Below, in pieces: positions 31,148-41,458 of a stretch of 64,000 nt of DNA. Both the position numbers and the translations under genes were made by a program. Origin of the DNA: Sclerotiophoma versabilis. Its lineage: Eukaryota; Ascomycota; Dothideomycetes; Pleosporales; Didymellaceae. How positions within the stretch are numbered: position 1 is the stretch's first letter; every line of letters starts with the position of its first letter. The notes below the pieces were generated by a model. The model ran no database searches. It worked only from the letters and a program-made list of their open reading frames with translations, and was not told where the DNA came from. The DNA lies in NCBI GenBank assembly GCA_012274445.1, contig JAAROD010000093.1, forward strand, positions 496,001 through 560,000, written 5' to 3'.

Positions 31148-32126
31148 CACATGGCCTTAGAAGCGAAGCTTGCCCAGCAGAGCCGAGCCAGAGCTTTGGA
31201 GGCGCACTATCCTGGCATTGTAAAGCCTCCAGGAGCGCTATCTACCGTTACACCTAGCGGCACTCTGGCCGGCCGAACATGCCGTCCTTCGTGCAGAATG
31301 CATGTGTATCTCGCTCCTACACAGTGAGACGCTCCGGGCTTCTTCTAGACCGTGAGTTGGCTGTAATGTGCCTATGTCGTGGGCCAGGCCGCATCCTCTG
31401 GCAAGATTGTGCCGCACCGGTGCTTCAAGCTTGAACCGTCTCTGCGAAGCGGTTCTTTCCAAAGAAGGACCGTCATCTTAGATCTACAATTAGCTCATGG
31501 AGCATATTGATCTAGGTGAAGACTTCAATGGTTGACTTACGCGGCTGAAGTTCCTCAGACGCCAGCAGCAAGAGTAGCATTAGCCAACATTAGTGCCATG
31601 AGTCGATACTCCGAGCACACTTACACCGTAAAGTGTAATGCTAACAGTGGAAATTGGTCTCGGGCTCAGCATCATGGCAGCAAGGCATAGGCCCTCCCTC
31701 CACGTCCGGTGAGAAAAGTCATTACATATGCACGTGTGGGGCAACTCCCTCGCCTGCATTTTGCCGTCCACTGTCCCGCCATCCCCAATGGGGCATCCTG
31801 GATCCCCATGGCTCTGAAGCAAGCCTGCTCGACCAGGAACACGGGTGCAAGTGTATAAATACGCGCCACAGTGTTTCATCCAATCTGTCCGTATCCTAGC
31901 ACCCGCATGCACGATCAGCACGCCTAAAGGATCTCACTGCCCTAAGTGTCACATTCACTGGTGTTGGGTACAGGTATAATAGTAAGACGGCAGAATCCTA
32001 CAGAGTCACTCACGACTCGGGCCCTTAATCACCAGGCTTTATCTTGGTTATTGTGCTCTACTCTTTTGCGCAGTACTTCCTACCACTTGCATCAATTTAC
32101 TATATATCTGCTACAATCGACTTACA
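31148..32126. other. No supported gene; promoter of the ABC transporter
   Basis: No frame here carries a domain. The final 150 bases contain CT-rich leader sequence before the ATG at 32127. Confidence 0.45.
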
Positions 32127-34721
32127 ATGCCTGATCTGGATTCATGGAAAAACTCCCTAGATACGACGATGGAGCTCTTGAATTGCATACAGGCTCCGAC
32201 AATTGGATTCTACTATCTTGGAACGCGCGCATTGGCCCTGCTCATCCTACGTAATCCACAGCCAGTATCTCACAGACGGCGGCGAGGCATATTGATATGC
32301 GTGCTGACCTTACTCTTCGCATATATCGCAGAGGTGCTCTACTACTTCAGTCAGTCAATTGCAGAGTTAGATTATTGGGCTCCCAAGCCATCCGCGATCC
32401 GTTGCTTGGGCTCCATACTAGTCTGGGGACCCCTTTCCTTCGCACTATGGAGCAGTAACTCATTACAATGTTCAAGTTTCCTTGGTGCTTTCGTCTTGCA
32501 ATTCGCCTTCGAGACAACTACTTGCTTGATGAGCGCATTCTCCACGAAAATGCATGATCGACAAAAGGACGTCCCACTCATTATCAGCTGTATCCGGGCT
32601 CTTGCTTCCCTGCTCTTATCACTGGATGGATTCGCGATTCTTATTACAAAGCATGTGGAGTCGAGCACGGACGAGGAATGCCACTCATTATTGGGGAAAC
32701 CGGCGAATAGTGCAGCGACACAGAATGGCTATGGCGCTATCCCACAAGAATCTGTCAGTGAAAATGAGCCAGAAGTAAGAGATCCCAATAAAGAGCTCAA
32801 AGAGCAGCAAGCAAAGCGCCTTGAAGAAGAGGGTGGCTGGCTGGGGTATCTGAAAAGATTCATGGTTTTTCTACCATATTTGTTTCCTACAGATGACTGG
32901 AAGGTCATGGGGTGTCTCGCTATGCGGCTTCTGCACTTGATTCAGAAGCGCATCCTGAATTTGCTTGCCCCTCGCCAACTTGGTATCATCACTGATAAGA
33001 TTGGAAAGGGTGATGGCGTCATGCCTTGGAAAGATATAGGGCTATGGGTGTTGTTCTCGTACATCAACAGCTATGCTGGATCGGGCATAATCGATGAAAT
33101 TGCGAACATGGTCATTTCGAATTCAGCATACCGCCGGATTACTCTATTGGCGTACAAGCACGTCCTAGGCCTATCAATGGACTTCCACACTTCCAAGGAT
33201 TCCGGAGAGGTGCTGAAAGCGGTAGAGCAAGCTGTATCTCTCAGCACGCTCATCAATATGCTGTTGTTCAATATCTGTCCTATCTTTCTTGACGTTGCTG
33301 TTTCGACGTACTACGTTACATATCTATTCGACGCTTACATGGCATTCATCATCCTCTTTATGGGCGCAGCTTACATCGCTCTTGGATGGTACTTCACAGG
33401 GCTATCCCAACCGAAGCGACGAGACTACGCTGAGAAGCAACGAACGGAGAGCTCAACGGTCAATGAAACGGTGCACAATTGGCAAACAGTTGCCTACTTC
33501 AACCGCCTCACGTTTGAGCACCAACGCTATGCAGCGAATATTGTTAGCACGATCAACGCACAATACTCATACAGTTCCATATCTATGGGTGGAATTACAA
33601 TTCAGGAAATGCTTAAGACTTTCGGGTTCGCGGCATGCTGCATCTTTGGTATCTCACAGATTGTGACTGGTGAAAAGCCAGTGGGCAATCTGCTGACGCT
33701 CATCATGTACTGGCAGACGATAACACAACCACTCTATGTGTTATCAAATAGCCACCGCCATATCTCAAGCTCTCTTATCAACGCTGAGCGATTGCTACAG
33801 CTTCTCAACACTAAACCAACTGTCGCAGACCAAGAAGGAGCCAAGGACATCGTTGTCCATACGGGCAAAGTCGAGTTCAAGAACGTCGAATTTCACTACG
33901 ATGAGCGCAAGCCCATCATCAAGGATGTGAGTCTCAAAGTTGGAGGGAGCCAAACCATCGCCTTCGTCGGCGAGACCGGCGGCGGCAAGTCAACTATACT
34001 CAAGCTCCTTTTTCGCTTCTATGACGTAACTGGCGGCTCTATTATGATTGACGGCCAAGACCTCCGCTCTGTGACGCAATCTAGTCTTCGTGACGCTCTC
34101 GGCCTCGTTCCCCAAGATCCTGTCCTTTTTAACCAAACGATCCGCCAGAATATTCGCTACGCCAAACTAGAAGCCACCAACGCCGAGATCGAAGACGCCT
34201 GTCGCGCCGCCGCCATCCACGACGACATTGTTGGTTTCCCTGATGGCTATAACTCCAAAGTTGGTGAGCGTGGTGTCTGTCTCTCAGGCGGGCAACTGCA
34301 ACGCATAGCCATAGCTCGGGTGCTCCTTAAGAACCCGAAAATTATACTGTTAAACGAGGCCACATCAGCCATCGACTCCGTAATCGAAGCCCAGATCCAA
34401 GAAGTCTTCCGCAAGCACTCTCAAGACCGCACCACCTTCATCATCGCGCATCGTCTCAGCACAGTTGTGGACGCGGATCAGATCATTGTGATTGAGCGGG
34501 GGAGGATTATTGAGAGCGGTAGTCATCATGAGTTGTTAGAGGTCAAGGGGAAGTATAGTGAGTTGTGGACTAAGCAGACGGCTGTGAGTCCAGGTTTGAA
34601 GAACACGAGTCAAGGAATTTCGGCTGATGGAGAAGACATAACGCATAGACTGGTCAATATTTCGCCTATCAAAGGGGGTGAGACGAATGCCAGTGCAACA
34701 GGCGTGAGTGGTGACGCTTGA
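32127..34721 (+). CDS. HMT1/ABCB6-type ABC transporter (half-transporter)
   Basis: A single 864-codon exon. The N-terminal 180 residues hold about five membrane helices (TMD0 of the HMT1/ABCB6/Atm1-like branch), then a hydrophilic linker, a six-helix membrane domain (about 245-530) and a nucleotide-binding domain. Seen in order: Walker A VGETGGGKSTIL, Q-loop LVPQDPVLFNQTI, signature LSGGQLQRIAIARVLLKNP, Walker B IILLNEATSAID and H-loop IIAHRLST. The family exports heavy-metal or glutathione/phytochelatin conjugates into the vacuole, or porphyrin-like compounds in mitochondria. Notably the Walker B aspartate (normally LLDEATSA) is Asn here, while the catalytic Glu is kept; this could weaken Mg binding. 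The absence of introns contrasts with neighbours. Whether it is fully active is uncertain. Confidence 0.92.
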   Translation: MPDLDSWKNSLDTTMELLNCIQAPTIGFYYLGTRALALLILRNPQPVSHRRRRGILICVLTLLFAYIAEVLYYFSQSIAELDYWAPKPSAIRCLGSILVWGPLSFALWSSNSLQCSSFLGAFVLQFAFETTTCLMSAFSTKMHDRQKDVPLIISCIRALASLLLSLDGFAILITKHVESSTDEECHSLLGKPANSAATQNGYGAIPQESVSENEPEVRDPNKELKEQQAKRLEEEGGWLGYLKRFMVFLPYLFPTDDWKVMGCLAMRLLHLIQKRILNLLAPRQLGIITDKIGKGDGVMPWKDIGLWVLFSYINSYAGSGIIDEIANMVISNSAYRRITLLAYKHVLGLSMDFHTSKDSGEVLKAVEQAVSLSTLINMLLFNICPIFLDVAVSTYYVTYLFDAYMAFIILFMGAAYIALGWYFTGLSQPKRRDYAEKQRTESSTVNETVHNWQTVAYFNRLTFEHQRYAANIVSTINAQYSYSSISMGGITIQEMLKTFGFAACCIFGISQIVTGEKPVGNLLTLIMYWQTITQPLYVLSNSHRHISSSLINAERLLQLLNTKPTVADQEGAKDIVVHTGKVEFKNVEFHYDERKPIIKDVSLKVGGSQTIAFVGETGGGKSTILKLLFRFYDVTGGSIMIDGQDLRSVTQSSLRDALGLVPQDPVLFNQTIRQNIRYAKLEATNAEIEDACRAAAIHDDIVGFPDGYNSKVGERGVCLSGGQLQRIAIARVLLKNPKIILLNEATSAIDSVIEAQIQEVFRKHSQDRTTFIIAHRLSTVVDADQIIVIERGRIIESGSHHELLEVKGKYSELWTKQTAVSPGLKNTSQGISADGEDITHRLVNISPIKGGETNASATGVSGDA

Positions 34722-35753
34722 AAGTCTAAGACTACCAGACGTAGATGATAGATATGGCAGTGTATAGCTTGGATATGCTACAATTCAGGGCAAAGGAGGT
34801 TGAAAGGTGACAGGAATGAACCATGAGAGTATTGGAGCATGCAGGGGAGAACGCAAGATAATAGTAGACGGTCGTTGACATGCATATGCAATATATGGAA
34901 GCGACTCCCTATTGCTCGATCCTCTTGGTATGCTTTACGCTTAACTTGGTTAGTCCAGAAAAAGAACACTAAGCGCGAGCGCCTTGCAAGCCCAGTGCAT
35001 AGAGCATGTCAGCGTTAACCATGGGAAAGTCGTGTTCAGACATCCAAAACGCGCTGCTCAACATTTGTGGCCCCGCACCTTACCTGCATAGAATGCATTA
35101 AATCCATTATGATGGTTGTAGACACGGAGGTATTCTTTGCAGCGTTGCAGCAATGAGCCAAGTTTCTCCAACGTCCTTGAAGGAGTGCAAATGATCTCAA
35201 GAATCTCATTCGTGAGTTAGGAGATTTGGGACGTGTTGTTATCTGTGTTGCCCGCTGTGCTTGTTCCTTTCACAACCTGATAGCTCGATCCAAAATCCTC
35301 TTGGTTGGTAGTCCGCTTTTGATATCCTCTTTTCAAAGAAGTTGAGGACGATGTTGCAGTGAATGCAGGACAGTAAGTTTCAAATAAGAAGCAGTCAAGA
35401 TAAATCATGTTGCACTGATGTAATGTTCAGCTGTGGCGACCACCTTTTGTGTGGTGTTTAAAGAGTCTATGTATAACAGGAGTTGGAACTGAGCGGAAGG
35501 ATACACAATGAGTTAAACCAAGCCACAAGCCGAGTTAAGAACGAATCTATGAAATCTACACCTTGAGATACTAATCAACAGTCATATTGTGGGACGCATG
35601 GATTTAAACCAGGGGGCCAAATTTAGGTGTAGTTCAAATCTGTAGTGCCTCAAAATACTGCACTGGACTGCTAGACTATCGATGCGCAAAACCTTATGCA
35701 CGCTCCTACACGCATTTCGCTCATCCATATACATTATTTTATCTCTAACCGCA
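34722..35753. other. No supported gene
   Basis: About 1 kb without domain-bearing frames; 3' flank of the ABC gene and 5' flank of the small gene at 35754. Confidence 0.45.
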
Positions 35754-36266
35754 ATGTCAGTTGAACAACTCGCTGTTAGAACCGCACTAGCGACTATAAG
35801 CCGAGCATCTTGCAACTCACTTGTATCAAGCACTCGTGAGTTATGCCAAGCCAATGCCGCCATTGCAGAAGCGCTCTTGTCTCTCAGTCGAAGCAGTGGT
35901 CATGATGCGGATCAAGTTGAAGCTCAAGTTGAGGGTATCGTAAGCTCTGAGCATGCCGACCTTGCCAATCCCCAGACGCGGCTTTACGACACCTCAGATG
36001 TTAGTACCGCGCAGGACAAGACTCATAGCATGCTGCAGAGGTACAAGGCTCGGCGCGACGGACCAGAGCATGCAGTAGTGAGGCTTGCACAATACTGGAT
36101 TCAGGAGAAGTTGACAGGATCCGGTCTACATACCGTTGGTAACGCAGATGAACACAGGCTGCTCATTGATTTGCATAGAGCTATAATATCAAGCACTCCA
36201 TCTGTGCTGGCGTTGCTTAGAGGCTTCAAGAGGAAAAGGTCTATCGAACAATTACTGTTAATGTAA
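35754..36266 (+). CDS. Hypothetical protein, 170 aa
   Basis: A single exon from ATG 35754 (MSVEQLAVRTALATISRAS). The N-terminal 60 residues form Ala/Ser/Leu-rich helices (ANAAIAEALLSLSRSS), the middle is polar and the C-terminus is helical and basic (LALLRGFKRKRSIEQLLL). An in-frame extension to 35682 is possible but has a worse context. No family recognised; length, composition and isolated position make it plausible as a real small gene. Confidence 0.45.
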   Translation: MSVEQLAVRTALATISRASCNSLVSSTRELCQANAAIAEALLSLSRSSGHDADQVEAQVEGIVSSEHADLANPQTRLYDTSDVSTAQDKTHSMLQRYKARRDGPEHAVVRLAQYWIQEKLTGSGLHTVGNADEHRLLIDLHRAIISSTPSVLALLRGFKRKRSIEQLLLM

Positions 36267-36571
36267 AGGTAGATGTAGTAACTAGAGTACCCTACCTAAA
36301 GCGTTGCATTAGGAATAGTAATAGGAAAAAAGATTCGGTTCGCTGCCATGTAGGTGGGACAACCTCTATCAAATGTATAATGGTCCTCTGAGAGGGAATT
36401 TCACTTGTAAGATGTCTAGGGAAGTACTCTGCGATTAGGGCGAACAGTTACTCTCGCTAAGAGCAATCATGTTTTTTCTTTTAAAAGAATGTTCTATTGA
36501 GGTAAAAGATGCTAAAGGAGGATAGGATGATAGGAGCGCCGGTCTGGGCATCCCTATTGGGAAGTTCTAAT

Positions 36572-37285
36572 TCAAACTCCATCTCGCAACATGATCAATT
36601 TCTGCATGTCCAATTTCAGCAGAGGAGCGTTGGCCCTAGGCAAAATGCAAGCAAGCCGATAGATAGTATAATACTCTTTAGCTAAAGAGCGCGGGAATGC
36701 GAGTTGCAAGCATGCCGATTCAGTACGATATAGTTCACCCTCTCGTCTCCAATGCTCAGATTGTTGTATCAGTTTTACCAGCCTAGCAAAAGGCAGCTTT
36801 TGTATCTCCGAATGATCCATGTTGTAGTATAACCACATTCTATCGTGTGATGTGGGCAGTTCCTTGCTGTTCGCCACGATCTCCTGCGCCGAAGTCGCAA
36901 TCCATCGGTAGTGGATTAGTCGATCTGTAGATCCAGGAAGGTCAAATTGCCCATCGTATATTAGTGGAGAAGGCTTCCCAATTCCAGTCCAGGTAGGCCG
37001 CATAACGGGATGTTGACTACCGCTGTCGCTTGTCAAGAGGTCGGTATCCTGTTCGAGCTCTGAGTCGATTTGAGCACTCATGCCGCGGGAAGGACAATCC
37101 GACTCTGTGTGGTCTGAACATGACTGTTCGGGCTCTGAGGAGTAGGCGTTCGACTTTGCAGGGTTGGCGTATGGGACATCTCCAGAATCGACAGTGCTGC
37201 CAGCATCAATTTCCCTCGGACAGCGGTGCCTGCCTGTGGAATCTGTTTTGGTGATAACCTGGTATAATTTTGTGCTACTCCTCAA
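36572..37285 (-). CDS. Hypothetical protein fragment, up to 237 codons
   Basis: The open reverse-strand frame has an acidic Ser-rich N-terminal part (SSEPEQSCSDHTESDCPS) and a folded-looking C-terminal part (DRMWLYYNMDHSEIQKLPFA ... LACILPRANAPLLKLDMQKL). It opens with TTG, and the first ATG is that of SRGMSAQID at about 37081. An upstream exon ending AAC|GTAACT was considered, but the phase does not fit. A transposase relic lies immediately upstream, so the 5' end may have been lost by insertion. No domain recognised. Confidence 0.4.
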   Translation of the reverse strand: MRSSTKLYQVITKTDSTGRHRCPREIDAGSTVDSGDVPYANPAKSNAYSSEPEQSCSDHTESDCPSRGMSAQIDSELEQDTDLLTSDSGSQHPVMRPTWTGIGKPSPLIYDGQFDLPGSTDRLIHYRWIATSAQEIVANSKELPTSHDRMWLYYNMDHSEIQKLPFARLVKLIQQSEHWRREGELYRTESACLQLAFPRSLAKEYYTIYRLACILPRANAPLLKLDMQKLIMLRDGV

Positions 37286-37489
37286 AGACGGAGAGTTACG
37301 TTGGGATCATTGAGGGGGCATAGCGGTTCTGTGAGAAAGTGGAAGGAGGCTCTGCCGTACCGATATGAAGGCGACGGGACATTCAATCGCTTTGAGAAGT
37401 TACGCGAACGGGGCTGTGCATCGGCTCAAGTAAATCCGACTTGTCGCGGGCAGTGCAGCATCATAGCCGGTGATCAACAATCACTGCAG

Positions 37490-37840
37490 AAGCGCTGGCC
37501 AAGCAGGCAGCAATCCTATGGTAACACGCCACGGCACTTCCTGGTTCTCCTTGCACCAGGTTCGTTGCATGTCTCTCTCCTCGCCAATCCGAGCTGGAGT
37601 CTCATCAGTAAAGACTACCTGCCTGTAGTTGAAGCCTTTGTTATCATACTCTTCATGGAGGTCTGGGTTGTGCTCCTTTGCCCATTCATAACGCTCCTTC
37701 TCTTGCTCGGGGGTGAGGTGTGGCTTCCTGCCAATAACGTCGCAGCTGCACGCTAGGGGTAAAGCCTAGCGGCTGTAACATCCGCTGCATTACAATAATT
37801 AAGTTCTTTGCCGCTTTGTCTTGTTGCAGCTAGCCTGTCT
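37490..37840 (-). mobile_element. Tc1/mariner-type transposase relic
   Basis: Reading the reverse strand across one frameshift gives MQRMLQPLGFTPSVQLR (second HTH), then GRKPHLTPEQEKERYEWAKE, NYRQVVFTDETPARIGEERD and MQRTWCKEN. This is the linker plus first catalytic block of a Tc1/mariner DDE transposase: 'KPhLTxxhxxxRlxWAxxh ... vxFtDEt', with the first catalytic Asp present. The frame then stops; the second and third catalytic blocks are absent or scrambled. Boundaries are approximate because no terminal repeats could be recognised. A defective fragment, but evidence that Tc1-type elements have been active in this region. Confidence 0.6.
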
Positions 37841-38139
37841 TATAGCTAATAAGGCTCAAGGAGCGTGAACCTATAATTCGTCAATAAACAGGAGCTGCGC
37901 AGCAATGGCAGAGTCCATGCGTACATCCAAAATAGGCACAGCTACAATTTTATGCATGCCCCACATGGTATTTCATCACAACAGATCATTTTTGGTTTCG
38001 AAGTAAGAAACTTCATCATACAATATGAAGCTGATGCACTTCGCAGATTATCCCAAGAAGAACGAATGTGTTAAAGCCAGCAGTTCAAAGTGGAGAATAA
38101 GTGAGGTACGTTGAGATAGGGCATGCCATTAGCTGACTT

Positions 38140-39329
38140 ATGCTGACGAGGCAGATGCTTATACCTACCTACCGAAAGTGGCCATTAATGGCGAACCTGT
38201 TGTCGCTAGTAAGATCCTCCAATCTACGAGACAAATTCAATGCAGATTTGCAGAATCACGACAAGACTGCTGTAAAAGGAGTTCAAGACGAGTCAGACGC
38301 TGCATTTAACAAAGACTTTGCCATCTTGCAGGGGTACTTACTCTCGACCGTAACAACCAAGATGAACACATTCGCCATGTGCCTTTCCAAGCAGTTTCCT
38401 ACACAAGCCCACTTGACGTCATTTGGTCAGACAGAGCACTGGAAGCAATCCTTCATCCATATAATGTTGCAGGAATTCCCTACCGGAGACTTCAAGAACT
38501 GGGCAAAGTGCAAGCAGCTGCTTCCACACGTCAAGTTGCTCTACCACATGCAGCCATCTACTGTGGAATTGTCGATCGCATGGGCGCAGACACTCGCCAA
38601 CGCCGCATGGTACCTCTGCAAGACGAGAAAATATAACCTGGCGCAAGACTTCCTAGTCAAGGCACTTGAAGTCATGGAGCTGGTCTTAGAGCCGCATGAC
38701 GAGCAAATGCTGAGCAGTGTTGAAATCATGGCAGGGGTTATGTCATCTCAGGGTAGATACAGCCAAGCAGAAGAGCTTCATTGGCAAGCACTAAAAGGAT
38801 TCAAAAAAGATTCGGGTTACACCATCCCTTCACTCTGACGAGCATGAGCAACCTGGCGTTAGTGCTGCAGCATCAGGGCAAGCACCAAGATGCCGAGAAG
38901 CTGAACCGGAAAGCGCTCGAGGGAAGTGAAATAGTGCTAGGAACATGCCATGTAGACACGCTGACAAGCGTAAGCAACCTAGCCTTGGTCCTTCAACATC
39001 AGGGGAAGTTTGAAGAAGCAGTTGAGCTAAATTTGCAAGCGCTGAAGGGGTTCCAAGAACAGCTAGGTTTGCAACATCCCTCTACCCTCACAAGTATAAG
39101 TAATCTGGCCTGTGTGTTACAGTTTCAGGGCAATTACAGGGACTCAGAAGAGCTGAACTGGTTAGTTTTTCAGGAAAGGTTAAAAGAGCTTGGGGTTCAT
39201 CACCCTTCTACGCAGACGACTGTAAGAAACCTAGCGTGGGTCTTACGGGCTCAGGGTCAAGTTACGTTGGCAAGGTCCTTAGAGCAGCAAGCCCTGGAAG
39301 ACGATGAGGGACCGCAAGTGTATCACTGA
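38140..39329 (+). pseudogene. 5'-truncated, frameshifted TPR (kinesin-light-chain-like) NLR
   Basis: The first frame (38140-38838) contains ILQGYLLSTV, HWKQSFIHIMLQEFPTGDFK, NWAKCKQLLPHVKLLYHMQP and NAAWYLCKTRKYNLAQ. This is the winged-helix-to-TPR transition of fungal NB-ARC-TPR proteins, followed by one TPR. At 38800-38810 the frame must slip by one base inside an A run to continue as RFGLHHPFTLTSMSNLALVL, followed by three more 42-residue TPR units (LALVLQHQGKFEEAVELN type), ending at 39329. The P-loop NB-ARC and any N-terminal effector domain are missing. The single-base slip could be a real mutation or a sequencing error; the 5' loss is real within this window. Confidence 0.75.
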
Positions 39330-39491
39330 AATTGCACAAACGCCTAGAGTTAAGAATGAGTACATCAAAATGAAAATAGGCAGCTTCTGCTAAGACATTC
39401 GCAACTAGATTCGTAATCGTGTTTTCATCATTTTGTTAACTTTGATGGTGATTGATTGTTCTTGGCGGAGAAGAATTTGCTGCATCACACA

Positions 39492-40763
39492 TCATGCAAC
39501 ACTAGGGTAAATCGAAATTATCGAGTCGCCAGGCGCCCAAATCGCAGGCGAAGTCTCTTTGAGCCTATCAAGACCTTCTTTGAACAACCCCTCCGTGCCC
39601 TTTGTTTTTGTCATAGCCGCGAACGTGCTACAAAGCAAGTCGTCTGGGCCTAGATCTTGAGAATCGTCATGCAATTTGAAAGCCTTCCACTTTAGACGCA
39701 GAATGCGTAGGTCGTTCATGACCAACACTCGGTCCACCATCTCCAGTGTCTGTGCGCTAGGTTGGCGGTCAATTATTGACCGAAGCTGACTCATCTTCCG
39801 CCGCTCCCGGATCCAGATAAAGAGGGTCTGGCGGCAACAATCAAATTGGTGTCCCATGGCAGGCCTAAAGTCTTGTTCGTGGCTAGCCCAGACCTGTTCC
39901 AGGCTGCGTAACACAAGGAGTTCATTGACCTTCTCACCGTTCCGTGGAAACAGATATTTGAGAAGGAGATATAAAAGATCGCATTGTTCGAAAGTAACAT
40001 CTTGAGAAACGGGACTCCAATTGCTGCCCAAGCTATGTTGTTGATCAGTACTGTGATCCGTAGTAGCGTGCAGCTCGGAGGCTTCACCCTGAGGTGATGG
40101 TGAGAATCCGGAGACATTGTTCTGGGAAAGGTGTTCAGGACGAGTGCGTGCGATCTGAATCGCGAGCAGGGTCGGGCTATGCGACCCCTGGACGCTCCTC
40201 ACATGCTCGTGTCCTCCCTGATACCGATTATTCAATAATGGCGAAGCAGGTAAATTGCCGTGGCTATTCCAAGCCGTCGGCATGACTGTCGTTCCATGAA
40301 AGATAGGCGCAGTATGCGTGCTAGTCGTGTTGGCGATGGCAGTGGAGACGTTTTTTGCAATATGATTGACCGCAACAAAGGTGCTTGTAAGAGGATATGT
40401 GGATATAGGTGTGTCACACTCCACATGTTGAGAGCAAGGATGTGATGGCACCGACGATCTGCCAGAAGAGATCGCAGTCAGATTGTGGGCAGCTTGAGGC
40501 GGCAAATTGATGTTGTCTGGAGGGATATATCTCGTCCGCTCAGAGCTTCTCAACGTAGAAGCAGGCCCTTGCGTGGTCTGCTCGGCGGATGGGGCTGCGT
40601 TTTGGCGTAGCCGCTTTCCAGCATTGGGATTGTGCGTGATCGAGCCGTCGAGACCAACTTTTCGTTTCGTCGTACCAGCCGGTGAATTTGTGGCGCGTAT
40701 GGGTGACGTTGCGCTATCAACAACAAAGATTTCAGGACGTGATGATCCAGCTGATGTCTGCAA
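39492..40763 (-). CDS. Hypothetical protein, at least 423 codons; parent of inverted copy 42268-43054
   Basis: The open frame begins after an acceptor-like TTATTGCAG at about 40760, so at least one 5' exon is missing from this model. A GTAGTC donor about 60 bases upstream is in a compatible phase. The N-terminal two thirds are Ser/Thr/Pro-rich with a basic KRKVG patch. The C-terminal third is folded: DLLYLLLKYLFPRNGEKVNE, VLRSLEQVWASHEQDF, LFIWIRERRKMSQLRS and ILRLKWKAFKLHDDSQDLGP. A disordered nuclear-type region plus a helical C-terminal domain resembles the organisation of 17946-19921, without sequence similarity that I can see. Function unknown. Confidence 0.55.
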   Translation of the reverse strand: MQTSAGSSRPEIFVVDSATSPIRATNSPAGTTKRKVGLDGSITHNPNAGKRLRQNAAPSAEQTTQGPASTLRSSERTRYIPPDNINLPPQAAHNLTAISSGRSSVPSHPCSQHVECDTPISTYPLTSTFVAVNHIAKNVSTAIANTTSTHTAPIFHGTTVMPTAWNSHGNLPASPLLNNRYQGGHEHVRSVQGSHSPTLLAIQIARTRPEHLSQNNVSGFSPSPQGEASELHATTDHSTDQQHSLGSNWSPVSQDVTFEQCDLLYLLLKYLFPRNGEKVNELLVLRSLEQVWASHEQDFRPAMGHQFDCCRQTLFIWIRERRKMSQLRSIIDRQPSAQTLEMVDRVLVMNDLRILRLKWKAFKLHDDSQDLGPDDLLCSTFAAMTKTKGTEGLFKEGLDRLKETSPAIWAPGDSIISIYPSVA

Positions 40764-41008
40764 TAACTATCAGAACCTTACACTTTACACCATAGGAATC
40801 ATAGCCTTGACTACCGATGCAGGTCTATTTGCCACAGGTTGTGTGGCATGTGTATCGCGACTAGTTGTTGAATCGTTCGCAATTGATCTCGTTGAAGACT
40901 TTCTTGATTGTAGAGAAGTATAGGCTTTCTTGTAGACCCAGCGACGAAGATGGGTTTTGAGTCAACTGGGGGTCAGCTGATTGGCGAAATCCAAAACTAG
41001 TACCTGAC

Positions 41009-41458
41009 TTACATTGTTCTATCTGCAGCAACCTCGAAGAAGAGCTCCTTGGGATAGCTAGCGTTTAGGGTTCCTGCAGCTATCAGCAGTCGCCTTCGCT
41101 CTGCATTTTTTCCCCAAATTGCTGAACCACGGGTACTGAGCAACGCGTTCAGCTCCCCGCCAAGCGCATCAGGATTAGAGGCTGATTCGAGAAGAGCATC
41201 TGGGTCCATAGGGAGAGTGTGCGACAACTTTTGCACCTCGTTGGATAGGTGCTGTAATTCGCACTCAGAGAACTGTAGGGCGCCGCGATCGTTGGTGTGC
41301 GAAAGGCCTAAACATTCGATGATTTCGTGAATTGTCGGGCCTTGACTGCCAAGGAAGATTGTCCAGTCGCTCTGGCTCCAGCGCTGAAGCGAATGATCAA
41401 CCATCGTGAATAGTGGCTGCCGCCGTGAATAGTGGCTGCCGCGATCAAAGTCGTACAC
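41009..41458 (-). CDS. Hypothetical ORF, 149 codons, probably a 5' exon
   Basis: The frame ends VAADRTM at a TAA that is part of a perfect donor (ACAAT|GTAAGT), with CAGCTGAC ... CCCCCAG about 47 bases downstream. This exon therefore probably continues, perhaps into the gene at 39492-40763; however, the phases across the next exon do not agree, so I keep it separate. Content is helical and acidic (LHHLSNEVQ-like, DALLESASNPDALGGELNAL). A 19-bp tandem duplication (41405-41442) lies in its first codons. No family recognised. Confidence 0.4.
   Translation of the reverse strand: MYDFDRGSHYSRRQPLFTMVDHSLQRWSQSDWTIFLGSQGPTIHEIIECLGLSHTNDRGALQFSECELQHLSNEVQKLSHTLPMDPDALLESASNPDALGGELNALLSTRGSAIWGKNAERRRLLIAAGTLNASYPKELFFEVAADRTM

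Noticed and set aside
37301..37756. Plus-strand 151-codon frame with hydrophobic C-terminus
   Set aside because: The opposite strand encodes recognisable Tc1 transposase blocks; this frame is the antisense shadow.
40507..40923. Plus-strand 138-codon frame
   Set aside because: It is antisense to the reverse-strand gene that has a paralog at 42268-43054; the paralog preserves the reverse-strand protein, not this one.
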